Assembly (NCBI GenBank): GCA_033002965.1
Contig: JAURVB010003594.1
Span: forward strand, 1 to 64,000
Direction of reading: 5' to 3'
DNA length: 64,000 nucleotides
DNA from: Piper betle
Lineage: Eukaryota > Streptophyta > Magnoliopsida > Piperales > Piperaceae
Shown: piece after piece, positions 21,051-34,560 of the stretch
Position numbering within the stretch: the stretch's first letter is position 1
Layout of the letters: every line of letters starts with the position of its first letter
Notes under the pieces: generated by a model
Seen by the model: the letters and a program-made list of their open reading frames with translations, nothing else
What the model was told of the DNA's origin: nothing
Database searches by the model: none
Made by a program: the position numbers and the translations under genes

Positions 21051-22902
21051 ATGTTTTCATTGTTCTATGGATTATGGAAGTACATGTTCAGTAAGACAGA
21101 GTTTCACGTTCTTATTCTTGGAATTGACAAAGCTGGGAAAACTGTAAGTTCTGTTCTTTTACTTTGATTACTGAGATCTGTCACATTAATTTTGTGACGC
21201 CATTGTTGATTTATCCTTTTTTTTCTCTTTAAGTTTCGTTTTGATACTTCTTCCGTTAAAAACAAATTGAACATCCTTTTTGGGGCTGATTTTAATAAAT
21301 TCTATTTCCACGGGGTTAAAACTGTTGAGTTTTTTCCTCCAGTCCATCAAATTGAACAGTAAAATATTTGATGAACGTTTAGCAATATGAAATGCTGTTA
21401 CTAGGCCCAGGAATAGAAAGCTAATTTTAACTCCAAGCAAATATGTCAATTGCATTGTTCTTCATTTTCAAGCTGTTGAGCTTGCTCCTTCAATTGCTGC
21501 TTATTATGACACTTTTTACTAAATTCTACCGATTTAGTGATTTATTATGTAAACTCCACAATACTTAGCTAAATTGAATTCTTCCAGACTAAAGTGTTTT
21601 TTGTATAAATTGTACAGACTTTGCTGGAAAAGTTGAAGACTATGTACTCGAATTTGGTGGGGCTTCCTCCTGATCGTATAGTACCCACTGTGGGTCTTAA
21701 CATTGGCCGAATTGAGGCATCAAACACAAAACTTGTATTTTGGGATCTTGGTGGCCAGGTATGCAGATGTCTATGATGTGGCCTAAACTACACCTGCAAC
21801 TAACATGGGTCAACTGATTCATGCTCATATAATGTCAGATTGGACTGCGCACAATCTGGGAGAAGTACTACGATGAAGCGCATGCTGTAATATATGTTAT
21901 CGATGCTGCATGTCCATCTCGTTTTGAAGATTCTAAATCTGCACTAGGTTTGTTGTATGTTCTGATATTATGTGATGATATAATGTGATTTCTCTAGACA
22001 CTTATTTTCTATGAGCTAACTATTTAGAAAAAGAAAAATTCATATATGTTGTGTGTATTGAAGCACTGATTTCAATTTTTATATTCAGAAAAACTGCTAC
22101 GTCACGAGGATTTACGAGGGGCTCCTCTTTGATTCTAGCAAATAAACAGGTTATACAGTTTGATAGCAGAGTTTGACAGCAAATATTTTTTAAATTGTTT
22201 TATTTTTCCTTTTGTTTACTCTTTGTTGACAATTTATGTAGGATCTTGCTGGTGCTATGTCTGCAGAAGAATTAGCCAGATACTTGGATCTAAAAGAGCT
22301 GGACGAAAGGCCGTACATGTTTGAAGCTGTCTCTGCGATTGATGGGTTGGTGTTTAGAATATAATAACTAGTGACATTTATGAGAATAAGTATTAGATAT
22401 ATGAGCATAGGTGGCGAAATACTAGATGGCAGGTCTTGGTATTAATGAAGCTAAATTTCTATCCTGCATTAGTTTCTTTTCAGCTGTACAAACACTATAG
22501 TTACCACCATGTGGATGCTAATTTTTTAGTAAAACCAAATAACTGTTCTTTCAATTAGTTAGTTATGTATCTATTGTCGATTGAAATCTCAAACTTCAAA
22601 GACATACAATTTTTTGACTGTACTGATGAGTTTTTAAATGTAAAGTTGAATGTTTGAGGAATCAATTGGTGTTGAAAAGTTCAAATCTTGTACCATACTG
22701 GGATTAGGTGTGGGTGGGAACAATGATCGTTAAATTCTAGAGTTATTATATTGTATAACTGGGATAATTTTCATTTGGATTCATTGTGTTATTTTTCAGG
22801 TCTGGTATTAGAGAAGGAATAGATTGGTTGTTGGAAGTGATGGGAAGAAGTAAACGCACTGAGATGCTAAGGGTTCGAGCAGGTGCAAATGGATTTGTTT
22901 AG
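21051..22902 (+). CDS. ARFRP1: ARF-related GTPase (ARFRP1-like), with a 1-base frameshift in exon 4
   Basis: Small GTPase of the ARFRP1 branch of the ARF family, which acts at the trans-Golgi upstream of other ARF-like proteins. Exons: 21051-21143, 21618-21758, 21839-21947, 22089-22149, 22242-22345, 22800-22902 (TAG). The start MFSLFYGLWKYMFSKTEFHV lacks the Gly2 of N-myristoylated ARFs, as expected for ARFRP1. P-loop GIDKAGKT|T crosses exons 1-2. WDLGGQ ends exon 2. Exon 3 has WEKYYDEAHAVIYVIDAACP. Exon 4 should give EKLLRHEDLRGAPLLILANK but is 61 nt where phase needs 62: CTCTTTGATT lacks one T, so TGA follows APL. Exons 5-6 return to family sequence (DLAGAMSAEELARYLDLKEL; SKRTEMLRVRAG). All other junctions are in phase. 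Either a sequence error or a very young null allele. Confidence 0.9.
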
Positions 22903-25433
22903 TCTTAAATGGATGAGGAGCTAAGTATAAGCTCCTGATACTCAAAGGAAAGTTGGAAGAAACTGTATAGGATGCTGCAACATAGTGACAATTACAAAGG
23001 AAACAAATTGCTCTAGCTTCTGTGGTGGTAAAAGCACATCTACTTCATGGCCTTGAGCAAACAAACAAATGTGGTATAAAAGTATTGATCCTAAATACAA
23101 TGAGTAAGTTGTCACTATGTTGTAATTTTGCTTTGGTTCCTACTGGATCATAACCTCTGTTCTATACGTTATAGCATATTAATGAACTTATTGATTTGTG
23201 GTAAATTATATGTTAAAGAAAGAAAGAGCTTGTCAATTAGTCTCTTAAGCAGTTCTGTGGAGTCAGGGCATAGTGACATGATTCTGCAGACGAACATATT
23301 AATCAGAATTTGGGTTTCGATCTGGGTTTTCTTATTGCAAATATAAACGGCAAGGCATGAACAGGTATGGTTTCTTTTTTAAGATGCAAATAGATCTTGG
23401 ATCAACAAATTTAAACATGGTATAATCATTCTTGTTGCTACATATTTGTGTTATTTCAGATTGTTTGCTCAGCTAGTAACTGTACGAGCATTGCATTCAA
23501 TCTTCTACTGTCTCTATAATTGTCTAATTGACTGTCAGATTGTATTTGAATGATGTGATAGAAATTTGAAAGGTTTGTTCCTGATAACAAAGTAGTAAGA
23601 AAGGTATTACCAATTCACCCTTGGAGGGGAATGGCTGGGCAAAATCCATACCTCCTAAAGTTCACAATGTTTTTTAATGTCTGAAATGCATTATATTAAT
23701 AGTCATCTTGAAGCAAACTTTTTCATTTAACCATTCATCTTCTTGAAAATATTGAATTTTGCATGAGACTATTTGATCTTGACACTTAAAAATCTTAAGG
23801 GTATTTCTGATTTGAGGGATATTAGGGGACTATTTTTCGGGCTCATTCTTGATTATTAAAAGAACCATATTAAAGCAAAAAATTGATTATTCTTTTCCAT
23901 ATATGAGTTTTAAGTCAAACTTCCTGCTAATAGCAGATTATACATAAATAAATTGCTGGGAAGGATGTCACAAGATCTTCACTCCGAAAGAAATTATGTT
24001 AAGAAAAGTTTTTTTGTTTTAAACAAGTGTTTTGTGAATCATGAAAGTAAGGTTCATTGAATTCCAAGATGTGCACTTTTAGGATATCCAAAGGACTTCC
24101 ACATATGGTAATCTTAATATAGCTGATTTAACGTTGTACGCAATCAGTTTTGATAAAGCCTCTCAGCTTACCCTAACTAGTAACTAGTTGTTCACAGTTG
24201 TAGATTCTTCTTTTTGTTCAATAAAAACTCTTTCCTCAACTGTACGAACTTCTTCCAAGCAAAGCAAAATTTGTAGCTGAGGATAAGAAGGGATGGATCA
24301 GACAATGGGATATTAATCTGTCTAATGGCCTTCCCACTACGGCCACTTTGTCATTGAGTAACCCTACAAGGGGCCACAGTTAATCTCGCTCACACCTTCC
24401 TCCCCATACCCCCTCTCTGTGTATGTGAATGCCACAAGATGATAAGATAAAGATTGGTCAGTCTCCCACTAAAAGGGGTTGCTGGAGACAAAGTTTCTCA
24501 CACATCACATGCCTTATTCTTCAGAAAAGAGGTCTGATCAAATGTCTTTCTTTTGGTGATCAATTGAATAACCATGCAACCTGCTGCTTTTTTCCTCCAT
24601 GAAAATATACATCACTAAGCTAGTGGAAGGAACGGGGAATGGGACAGTGCTTGAACAACTGATGTTTCTCCACTTCAATCATTATAGCTTTTTCCCCGTA
24701 AAAGAAGCTCTTTTTAATGTTGATTGATCATACCATACTTGTCATTCTAATCTAGTTCTGCCCAATTTTATATCTTGGGTATGTTGGGTGGGAGTGGATG
24801 ATCCTATCAACATTAAGATTGCCACCTTTTTGCAGCATTGCATTTGCAAAATTTTTGTGGGTAAGTTATATCCTAGTCATGATAGGTATGACGCAGTTCA
24901 ACAAAATGTAGAACATGTTAATGGGCTTAGTATAACCATGCTTCCCTTTAGGATATCATTTTGATAACTAATAATTTAGCATTAGCAAATATGTGATTGT
25001 TCTAAATTTCAAATTTAGGGGCATTAAAGCTAAGACCCAATGGAACCTTCATCAAAATGTGCACCACAATGAATGAAAGTCATGTCACATGTGTGAAACT
25101 AGCACTTTCACTGGTAAAGGAAAGGTGGGGCAATGGCAAACATGTATGATGCTCTCCCTCTTATCATTCGATCTCCGATTAAGAAGAAAAAATATCAACT
25201 TTACACATGATACCATCCTTCCCTTTCCAATACCTTTGATCACCTAAACAATATTAACAAAAAAATACTATGAAATCAGCCATGTTTTGTTTGGTGCATA
25301 AGCAATATATAGAGCAACCTAAAAACTAATTCTAGAGTGCATGCAAGTGCATATTTGCAAAAAATTGCAACAATTAATTGCCCATTTCATACCATTAATA
25401 AATTTGGAAAAAATTAAAACATAATTCGACAAT
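22903..25433. other. 3' region of ARFRP1 and intergenic spacer
   Basis: The first ~200 bases are probably 3' UTR. The rest is moderately AT-rich without exon structure that I can support. A few short open frames are incidental. Confidence 0.4.
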
Positions 25434-25755
25434 CTGCGCTAAAAAATAATTTTTCTCCATGTCTTCTTCGCATCTATTTTGCAATGAAAAAACCCATATT
25501 TTTCATATTTAGAGATTTTTGAAAGTATGTATTAATTTTCAAACTTGCTTCAAGCTAAAAATCGTAGAAAAGATTCCATCTTATACTTTTCTTTGCTCCA
25601 CTTTTCTTCCACATTTTAAAATTGAGATAATATTTTAAAAAATTAATACACTCTCATCTTTATATATTTTCAAATATAGAAAAAATTGGAATTTTTATGC
25701 AATCAACATCGACTTGAAAAAGACGTGGAGAAAAATCATATTTTTTTAGTGCAGC
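25434..25755. mobile_element. MITE, copy 1
   Basis: Terminal inverted repeats: the left reads CTGCGCTAAAAAATAATTTT then TCTCCATGTCTTC. The reverse complement of the right reads CTGCACTAAAAAAATATGAT then TTTTCTCCACGTCTTTTTC. The ~320-bp body is AT-rich and itself imperfectly fold-back. A related, more degraded copy lies at 33.72-34.06 kb. No coding capacity. Confidence 0.7.
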
Positions 25756-25921
25756 TTTCTAGTCAAATTAATAATTTCACTTTCTTTATGCTTGTGAAGC
25801 AATCCACACTTATTTTTACGCCTTCCACTAATAAAAATATACATATTTTCAAACTCAAATTACAAAGTGGTAAAAAAAAATTGTTGAAAAATTTGAGATA
25901 AAATTTTCTCCCCAAAACATC

Positions 25922-26019
25922 CCTAAGCAAGACTAAGGCTCTAAACATTGTTGTAAAAATCTAAACCAACACCTAAGCAAGACTAAGGCTCTAAACATTG
26001 TTGTAAAAATCTAAACCAA
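25922..26019. repeat. Exact 50-bp tandem duplication
   Basis: The unit beginning CCTAAGCAAGACTAAGGCTC is repeated immediately at 25972 with no mismatch up to CTAAACCAA at 26019. Such identity indicates a very recent duplication or an assembly artefact. Confidence 0.95.
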
Positions 26020-28968
26020 TAATTGAATTGGATTTTTAAAAATTTGAATCGAACTGGTTCAAACTAATTCGTAATTTATTTTGAATCGGCAAATTTAATA
26101 AGATTGTATATACGTTTGCATGAAAATTAGTTTATCGTTTACAAAATTAAAATAAAAAATAATAAGGAATTATTTTTTTGGGGTCAAATTACATTCTTAA
26201 GTAAGTTTTATAAATTTTTAAGTACTAAATATCATAAATATGGTGAAAACGTAAATAATAAAAAGATTGTAAGTTAAATTTTCTTATGTTTACATAGGTT
26301 ATATCTTTATCTTGTAAGAACGGTGATTCATGAATTAACTCTGAATTGATCAAACTTGGTTTAAATCGAATGATTAAAAAACTAATTCTAACACTTTTTT
26401 GACTCAAATTTTAATAAAATCGAGTTGAATCAGTTGAATTAAACTAGTTCAAAACCGATTGTCACACGAGTGGATGTGAATTTAGTTTTCACATTATCAT
26501 GCATTCTTTCCACTTATATTCATATCAATATCCCAAGAATAAATAATTCTCATATAAATCTATTAAGTCAACGGTGGTTAATTATTTACCTTAACTTTTT
26601 ACCCAAACCAATGACTAGAGTATGCACGTTTCCTGACACTTACCTGCAAAGGTTAAGCCTTTCACGGGGAACTAACGATTTTAACGATCTCGCACGTGTG
26701 AGCTACTATGGCCTTTGAGCTGTCTATTCAAATAGAGCAAAGGAGGACAACACGTTGAATGCCATCACACGTCCCAACCTGATACCCTTTGGCACGTGTG
26801 GCAGACACCCTTATAACCCTAAACATGGTCCATCCGTTGCTACATTAAATTTGCACTTGCACTCTTTTCTATATTATGCTAGAAAGTAGACTGTAACACA
26901 ATCTTTATTGCTCCATGACAGGGCTGCAGCAATAGTATAGATTTAGGCCACCTAATTAATGTGAGTTGGTTTACCTGTTAATCACAATTTTATAATTTGT
27001 TTATTATTTTATAATTTTTTATTAATTTTTTCGGGTTTTTTAAATTTGTTTTTGGTCAATTGTCTCGAAACAAGCAAGGTAAAACTGTGGTATAATAAAA
27101 TATTCATCATAACTTTTTACTGGGCCCAAAACCCTAATTTTTTTAAAAATATTTTTACTTTTTATGATGTAATTTTTAAAATATTTTAAGCGGGTCTTCT
27201 TTTACAAGATCTACCTCTATATAAATCAAATTATTTGAATAAATTGATTAATATTTTTATTTTCTTATTTTTCGTGAAAGTTTTTGGAGCCAAAAGTAAA
27301 TGGAAAATATTTTATCAGTCCCATTGGCCTTAACTGAATTTGTGGGAGTTAATATATTTGAATAATATTGATACATTTTTGTGGGTGTTAATATAATATA
27401 TAATCTATAATATCCAATTTACAAATAAATTTGTATCTTTTTTTTTTTTAGAAAGATGTAACCAGGCTAATTTGGATCAAAACATGCATCAATTCAATAT
27501 CTTTTTCTCTTTATATAAGAAGCTACCAAGATCATTTACCTTGGAAACATCAAAACAAAAGGGGATTAGGGAGCCTCCCAACTCAAAGTCCTAAAAGCAA
27601 CTCATAAATAAAAAAATGCACTAATTGGAAATTGATTAGATTGTTTGGACTAGTTCAAACCATAAAGCAAATCTTAAATGATGGATTAGGCACTTAAGTG
27701 TGTACAATCATCATTAACTTATGAATGCCTAATTCCCTTAAATTAAATGACTCTTATGTAGATTTTGTAGGGGAGCAATTTCAAGTGTCAAAGCCTGAGA
27801 TACCATGCATGACTTATGAAGAGTACTTCACAACTAGTCTCCTACCACTCATGTGCATGAACTGTTTAAGTTTCTTACAATGAAAAAAATTAAAATGAAA
27901 ATAGTAAAACCTTGGTGATTCTAGATTATACAACTCCCTTTTACCTGGCCTTGAGGTAAAAAAAATAAATATCTTTTTATAGGAAAAATACAGGTTTTAA
28001 CACGTATTTAATTAAATATTGGTCATATAAACTATTTTTAATATTTAATGTAATATTTTATTTATAATTTTAAAATCTGGTTAAACTCAGTTTGACCAGG
28101 TATAAATCCAGCAGAACTGCGATATTTAAAACTTTGGTGTATGTGTCAATTCGGGGTGTCTTTCAGGGCCATGCACTGGCTTAAAAACTTTGGTCCTAGA
28201 CCTAGACTTCACAACCAACCTTATAATATACATCTAATTGGGTCTTTATAAACTAAGATAAGGGTGAAAGTTTTTTAATTAACTACTCGTGTAGCCAAGC
28301 TCACACTCCCACACCGCCTGATATTATATATCGCTAAAACAATGCAAGAAACTGCACCAAACCTTCCCTTAGAATCATCAGAAGAAGGTAGACCCTAAAA
28401 TTATAATTGAAACCGACCTTCACATGATAACCTTATAATGCTCAAACTCATCTAACCGAGAAACACGGCAAAACCCATGTTCTTAGAGCCCTAAAATAAT
28501 TGATCCCCCAAAACATATAGGAATATGAAGTTTTCCCTACTAGGGTTTTGTTCATGTAAACCTATATATACTATTCCATAATATGTATATAATAAGTAGT
28601 ATTATTCTTGCTCTAAGTGATTTGATTCTCTCAACACTGATCTGATAAATGAACTCAGTCAACAAAAGATGCATGGACTGATCAAATTATAGGAGCCCAG
28701 AAATTCGACATCCATGCATGGTCATGTTCCATATATATTATATAAATAACCCACAAAAAACTAGCAAAAGAACACTAAACATCTAGTTATATATAAATAC
28801 TCCAATACATATACATGTATAACATAAACGTATATATATATGTATGTATATATGTATATATGTATGTATACAATGGTGCCGTACATTGTCAACTACTAGC
28901 TAATTACGCTCTCCATCTTGTACTATGATCTTCTCGGTAATTGTATGATATAGGAAGGGATTTGTAGG
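26020..28968. other. AT-rich intergenic spacer
   Basis: No gene recognised. It contains GGTTCAAAC/AGTTCAAAACC words at about 26.05 and 26.45 kb suggestive of an old repeat, and a (TATG/TATA)n tract at about 28830-28870. The 28.9 kb end is the probable 3' UTR of the minus-strand dehydrogenase. Confidence 0.4.
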
Positions 28969-31135
28969 TTAAATTAGTTGATGAAATCCATGTTCAAGAC
29001 CAAGTTTTGGTCTCTGATCGGAAGTAAGGGCTTCTGATGCCAACCAAAAGCGAGAGGCCTCACTAGGGTTTGAGGCAGTCTTTGAAGGAGAAGCTTCATT
29101 GCAGTCTGAGAAGTATTTCCCTGAAATCCCCACCAGCCTTGGATGTGTTGCAACATAGCAAGTGGTTGCTGCAGCCTGAAAAATGTTTTCAATGGCAAAA
29201 TTTTCATAATTACCACTAATATTTTTTTAATGCGCAAAAATTATAAGTACCACATTACAATGAAAAAAATAGTATTTTGTATCCACAATGTCGGCAAAAA
29301 GATTTAATATATATTAATTGTGGCTTAATTTAAATTGAGGGGGGTGGATATTTTCTAATGTAGTTAAATTTCATTCTACCTGTGGGATGGTCTTCAAAAG
29401 CTTAGATGCCAAAAAACACCAAATCTGAAGAAACAAGAATTATAATATTAGATAAATTATTATTAGACAAATCAATGTTTAATTCATTGGAAAATGATAA
29501 AACTAAAATTTATAAATTGTAAATAAATATTATCACCTGTGACGATGCCTTCGGTCGCGTGTAAGCCTTGTTCTAACTATACCAGGATGAACACTATTAA
29601 TTGTTACATTTGCTCTCATTTCCTGCAATTGAACATGCTTAATTATCAATTTTTATTAACTTAATTAAAACCCAACAAACAAAAAAAATAAAATAAGCTT
29701 AATTACCTTTAATATCTCTGCTAATTCCTTTGTATGAAGAACATTGGCAAGTTTGGACAGAGCATACGCACGTGTGGCATCAAACTCACTGAAACCCAAT
29801 TCCCAAACAGGACAAAACAAACCCTTAATACCCTCACTGTCCCATAATCCACATTCAATTTAAGTTCAGAAAAAAGTAAAAAACCGGTTATCCAAATTAT
29901 AAATTTTTATATAATATAAATATATATATATATACACACCCTCGTCAATAGAAAATTTCATCTTAATTAACTATATATTTTTAAAGTTTTTATATTAATT
30001 TTAAAAACTTCGAAACTCATCTTAACTCTAAATTAACAACTCAAGAATTGATACAGTTGAAAATAATAAAAGCATAAAAAAACTTTTTATTACATTTTAA
30101 ATACATCAATTTATTTGATAGCTAATATATATATATATATATATTTGTAATTAATTATATATATTACATTAAAAACTATTAAATTAAACTACAATGTCAA
30201 AATTTTAAACCATCAGCCCAAAAATTTAAAAGTAAATAGGAACTCTGTTTTACCAACCAACCAAAGGACTTACCTCTTTTTCTTGGTAATGAGCTCCAGG
30301 TACCGGATTCCGTCGCCGGAAAACCACCCGTGGATGCTCGACGTCACGTTGACGATCCGACCCTCGATGCCGGACTCCGCTGCCGTCTCGGCCATCTTCT
30401 CCACGAGGAGCTTGGTCAGTAAGAAGTGCCCTGCCAAAAAGAAGTCCACCCCACAGTCAACTTATCTTTTCCACCTAGTGCAATTCTATGAAGCTTCCAA
30501 CCATAGGAGCTCAGTGAAGAGGTTACCAAGATAATTGGTGGCGAATGTCATCTCTATCCCGTCCTCCGACAACCCATGTCCACGAGAGAACGTCCCAGCA
30601 TTGTTACTGTTGAGAGGAAACATAAGATGATATAATAAGATTCAATTTTTCATGGATTGGAATAGTGTAGCTTTTAATTTACATGAGGAGGTTGAGGGGA
30701 AGGTCGAGGGAGAGGAAGTGAGAGACGAAAGAGCGGACGGAGGTGAGGGAGCTGAGGTCGAGGGCCATGACCACCACCTCCGCCGCCGGGAACTCGGCCA
30801 GGATCCTCCCCGGCTCTCCTCTGCAGCCTTCACGCTCCTCGCCGGGAGGACGAGCCGCACCCCGCGCTTTGCCAGCACCCTCGCCGTCTCGGCGCCGATT
30901 CCCGACGTCGCCCCTATGAAAAAAATATAAGTTGATTGATAAAATATTTTTTTCTTGCTCTTAAAATAAAGAGGGAATGAGCAATGAGAGTGGGATATTA
31001 TAAGGAGCTACCGGTGATGATGGCGGTGAGGGAGCCGAGGTCGGGGGAGGCGGCGGTGACCTCGTCGGCGGTGGACTTGGAGCCGAAGCCGCTCTCCCCA
31101 CGGGAGCCGAGAAGATATTTCATAGTATCTAGCAT
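28969..31135 (-). CDS. Short-chain dehydrogenase/reductase, TIC32-like, with frame breaks
   Basis: Classical NAD(P)-dependent SDR close to plant TIC32/retinol-dehydrogenase-like proteins. Exons (minus): 31012-31135, 30683-30913, 30527-30606, 30274-30430, 29707-29788, 29537-29622, 29380-29424, 28969-29175. Start MLDTMKYLLGSRGESGFGSK. Cofactor motif TGATSGIG spans exons 1-2; NNAG opens exon 3; NVTSSIHGWFSGDGIRYLEL holds the catalytic Ser; YALSK (YxxxK) is in exon 5; NSVHPGIVRTRLTRD in exon 6. Three frame breaks: exon 2 near 30806-30815 (before RILAEFPAAEVVVMALDLSS), exon 6 after TRLTRD near 29545-29555, and exon 7 in a T6 run near 29413. Exon 8 is intact (KYFSDCNEASPSK ... FWLASEALTSDQRPKLGL). 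GC falls sharply from exons 1-4 to 5-8. Every splice junction is retained, which argues for indel errors over decay, but a pseudogene is possible. Confidence 0.85.
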
Positions 31136-33715
31136 TTTTTTCCCTTTGGGGTACTATTGTTGGTGTTTGTATGGTTGTGTCCTTCCTCTGTTCCTCGCAA
31201 CAAAGATTTAGAAGCTTGTTGGGAAGAAGGTGGAGAAGGGGAGGAGGGATTGGAATAGGTTGTCAGGTGTTGGAACGTTTGGCATTATAACGGCGGGGGT
31301 GGGCAGGAAGGGAGGACCTGGGTAGGAGAATGGGGGCTTTGAAACTTTGGTGGTCCTTCCATGGTTTGTGGTCATAGGAGAAAGGCTTGTGGGTTTTTCT
31401 TTTATTTTACTTTGTTCTAGAATAAGCTAGAGGTAATTTCAAGCTTAGCCTAATCAGGACAGCCCCTAATCACATTGTAAATAATTATGATAAGTTTAAG
31501 TGAGTTTTTTTCTTACAAAAAGTGGTAAAAAACAAGACTTGAATTTATATAAATAATAAGGGATGTGGGAAAAAAGTTGTCAAGGAAAAATTAAGTTTAA
31601 AAGATTAATGGTAAAGAAATTAAAATTATTTAATAATTTCGCTCACAATTACAAAATAATTTCACTTTGGTTTTCAGTTTGATCAAATGAGATTATATAT
31701 ATATATATATATATAACGTGAATTGATCATAATTGAACCTTGATTGCATAAATAATATAATTAACTAAAAAAATTTTCTCAAATATTTTTATGCTCAATC
31801 TTGTTCCGTCAACTTGATACATTCATATATATGCAACTTAAATCATATATATCAATTTTTAGACCACTAAATAATTGCCCTAAAATTAGAACATAACTTG
31901 GTTAAATTTGACTTAAAGACATTTTTCATAAAATTTTACAGTTAAACAAGGTTGTAACATTTGATCTATGAATTTAACTATTTTTATACAAAGTTTGTGT
32001 ACAACTACAATGTTTTTAGAAAATATAGTAATTTAACAAGTATAACGAGATAGCTCATGTGTGAGAAAATATGCCATTGGTAATTTAGGAAGTATTTCTC
32101 TCACAAATCTCCAACCTATTAACCCTAAGGAGGGTGCACCATTTACGTAGACCCGTGGGCCACCGGCGAGGGTACCCTTAGGAAAGAAGAAGTGGATTTC
32201 CAACCCCAAGCTTTCAACGACTTGGTGGAAAAATTCGGCAATTGAAAACATCTAGATTTCTAAAAATAAAGACCAATTAAACCTTAAACAATTAGCGCTA
32301 ATTATTCTGATTAACAAAGTGATTAGTAAGGAGGCGCTCATGCTGTAACTCTGGCACGCGGCCCAAGGCTACGTGGTGACCAATGCCGTGGAATTGATCG
32401 GCAATTGCTCGGCGAGGAATTGCCGCGCGAGCCTCGAAGAGACAACTGGGCCACACGTGCGGGTTTGTCATAAGAGGTGTAATCAGGAAAATGACTGTTT
32501 GTGATTAGTGACTCATTAATTAATTTATTATAAATTATTAGCAGAGAGAATGGTTGTGAAATGAAAATTACAATTTACTACAATCGATTTTATTGGGTCA
32601 TTCTGAATGTGAATAAATATTTTAAAATATAAAATAAATTATAGATTCTAGATTCGCCGGAATTTGAAGATCATTAAATTTACGGGAGTATTAGGATAAT
32701 ATTATAATACATAATATTTAATAAATATATGGTTATTTAGACGGATTAGGTTAATTAATTTGATCGCTTATATAATAGACTTTATTTGGATCAAGTAATA
32801 ACTAAGCTGGTAGGGTTTATTAATAAGACCACACAGTAACTCTTTGTTTAACTAAATGAATTTCGTTTTAATAAATGAAGGAAAGTTGAAGAGAATAAAT
32901 AAATCAAAGAAGAAATGTTGATTTGATCTTTCTAAAGTAAATTTTAAAAAATATAATAATTTAATTGAAACTCAGTTATGAAAATATAACCTGTTATATC
33001 GGCTAGTTTTCAATTTTTCTTTTCAATAGTATATGCACTTAGCATGGATGCACTATAAAAATTTAAGTGTATCTATGGCACAATAAATTTAAAATAAACT
33101 ATAAAATCATGGTAAAATATTGGGTTGCAAAGAAATTTCTCCATTATTTAATTAGACGTAAAAAAATAAGAAAATTTATACATGAAATTGTGCCAAAAAG
33201 TAAAAAAATTTTCCACGGTTTTTCTGAGGGGGATGGATTTTTTCAATATATATAGAATTGATTTGAAAATTTTATAGGTTGACATTAATTTGTAGCCACG
33301 AAAAAAAAAGTGGTATAAATTATATGAGAGTCTCGAGCTTGAAAATGGCTGGATTTATCTTTAAAAAACTCTCAATATATATACGAACTAATTAAAATTA
33401 AAATATAGGGATGTTATTAATTAAGCAAGCGATTAGTCATGATCAGTGAGTCAATTAGGGGACAATTATCCAAACATGGGTCTCCATCAATATTGACGCA
33501 AAGATAAGGATGTACAAAAAGGAGCGGGCAAGAGTAGTAGTGTTGATGTATGATAATGTTGTATGGAAAACTGCCGGCGACTTGGGTTTTGACGTTGGTG
33601 TAATGCATGCTGAGTCACAAAATCATGAGAAGCTCAAACACAACTCTCTTATGACCGGCTTAGTACTCTACAAAAAATTTAGTTTTTTTTTTCATGTTCT
33701 AGAAAAATATTACAG
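31136..33715. other. Upstream region of the dehydrogenase and AT-rich spacer
   Basis: The first ~250 bases are the likely 5' UTR and promoter of the minus-strand dehydrogenase. An (AT)n tract lies at about 31693-31715. A GC-rich patch at 32330-32470 contains the inverted pair CGGCAATTG...GAATTGCCG. No gene recognised. Confidence 0.4.
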
Positions 33716-33719
33716 GGAA

Positions 33720-34060
33720 AAATGATACAGTGTCTTTTCTACGATAAGTTTTACTAGAGAAAAAATCTATATTTATTTTTATATTTAAAATTTTTTAAAA
33801 GTAATTATGTATTAATTTTAAAATTTTTATCCATGCCAATAAATTGGAATTAACTTTTCTCCATGCCACTTTTATCCATGTTTTAATATTAAATAATTTT
33901 TTTAGAGTGGAGATAAAAAATTTAAAAATTAACAATTGATCACCTTCAAATATTTTTAAATATAACAAAAATTAGAGTTTTTCTCTACGATAAAAAATAG
34001 TGTGGAGAAGACATGGAGAAAAAAAGGAGAAAAGTCATATTTTTTTGTAGAGGTGCTAAC
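33720..34060. mobile_element. MITE, copy 2 (degraded)
   Basis: A fold-back element: AGAGAAAAAATCTATATTT on the left pairs with AGAGAAAAACTCTAATTTT on the reverse complement of the right. Its right end (read inverted) GTAGAGGTGC and ACATGGAGAAAAA plus TCATATTTTTTTG match the terminal words of the 25.4-kb MITE, and the body shares TGTATTAATTTT and CCACTTTT(C/A)(T)TCCA(C/T)(A/G)TTTTAA. The left terminus is eroded. Confidence 0.55.
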
Positions 34061-34339
34061 TAGTATAATAAGTTTTAATACTCCATTGTGCAACTTGATC
34101 ATTTGTACATTGAGTCTAACTTTTATGATCTGACTACAATATGTTTGTTAATGTCTTTGGGTGTATCTTAGCTTGAGTTGCATGAATTGCAGTATAGTTT
34201 TAATGTTCCTTTTTTTACAAAAACTCTGAGTGGACTTCACTATGTTGCTCTTTTAGTGAAACCTCATAGATGACTCCCTAGTGATAGATTTTATGATTGA
34301 TTTTCTGATTTAAGTAATATAAGTCAGTAGAATTTTTTT

Positions 34340-34560
34340 ATTTTAATTTAACTAAATCAACATTTTAAAGTATTTTAAATCATATATTTATCAATTTTAA
34401 GTAATAAAAATGTAATATATATTAATTTCATATAACATTTTATTCACTTAATTAAAAAAATAGTATAAATAATTCTGAATGAGTTGGGGTCGAATCCACT
34501 CCTTGACATGTTAAAGTTGAATTCAAGTTTCGAGTTTTTAAATTATAACATCAAGTAGCT
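34340..34560 (+). repeat. Dispersed AT-rich repeat, copy 2
   Basis: Aligns over ~220 bases to 52.88-53.10 kb: shared words ATCAA(C/T)ATTTTAAAGT, TATATATTAATTTCATATAA versus ATATACTAATTTCATATAAT, then ACTC(C/A).TGACATGT(T/C)AA and CAAGTTTC/TAAGTTTCTAG. A third copy, inverted, lies at 610-720. Confidence 0.65.
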
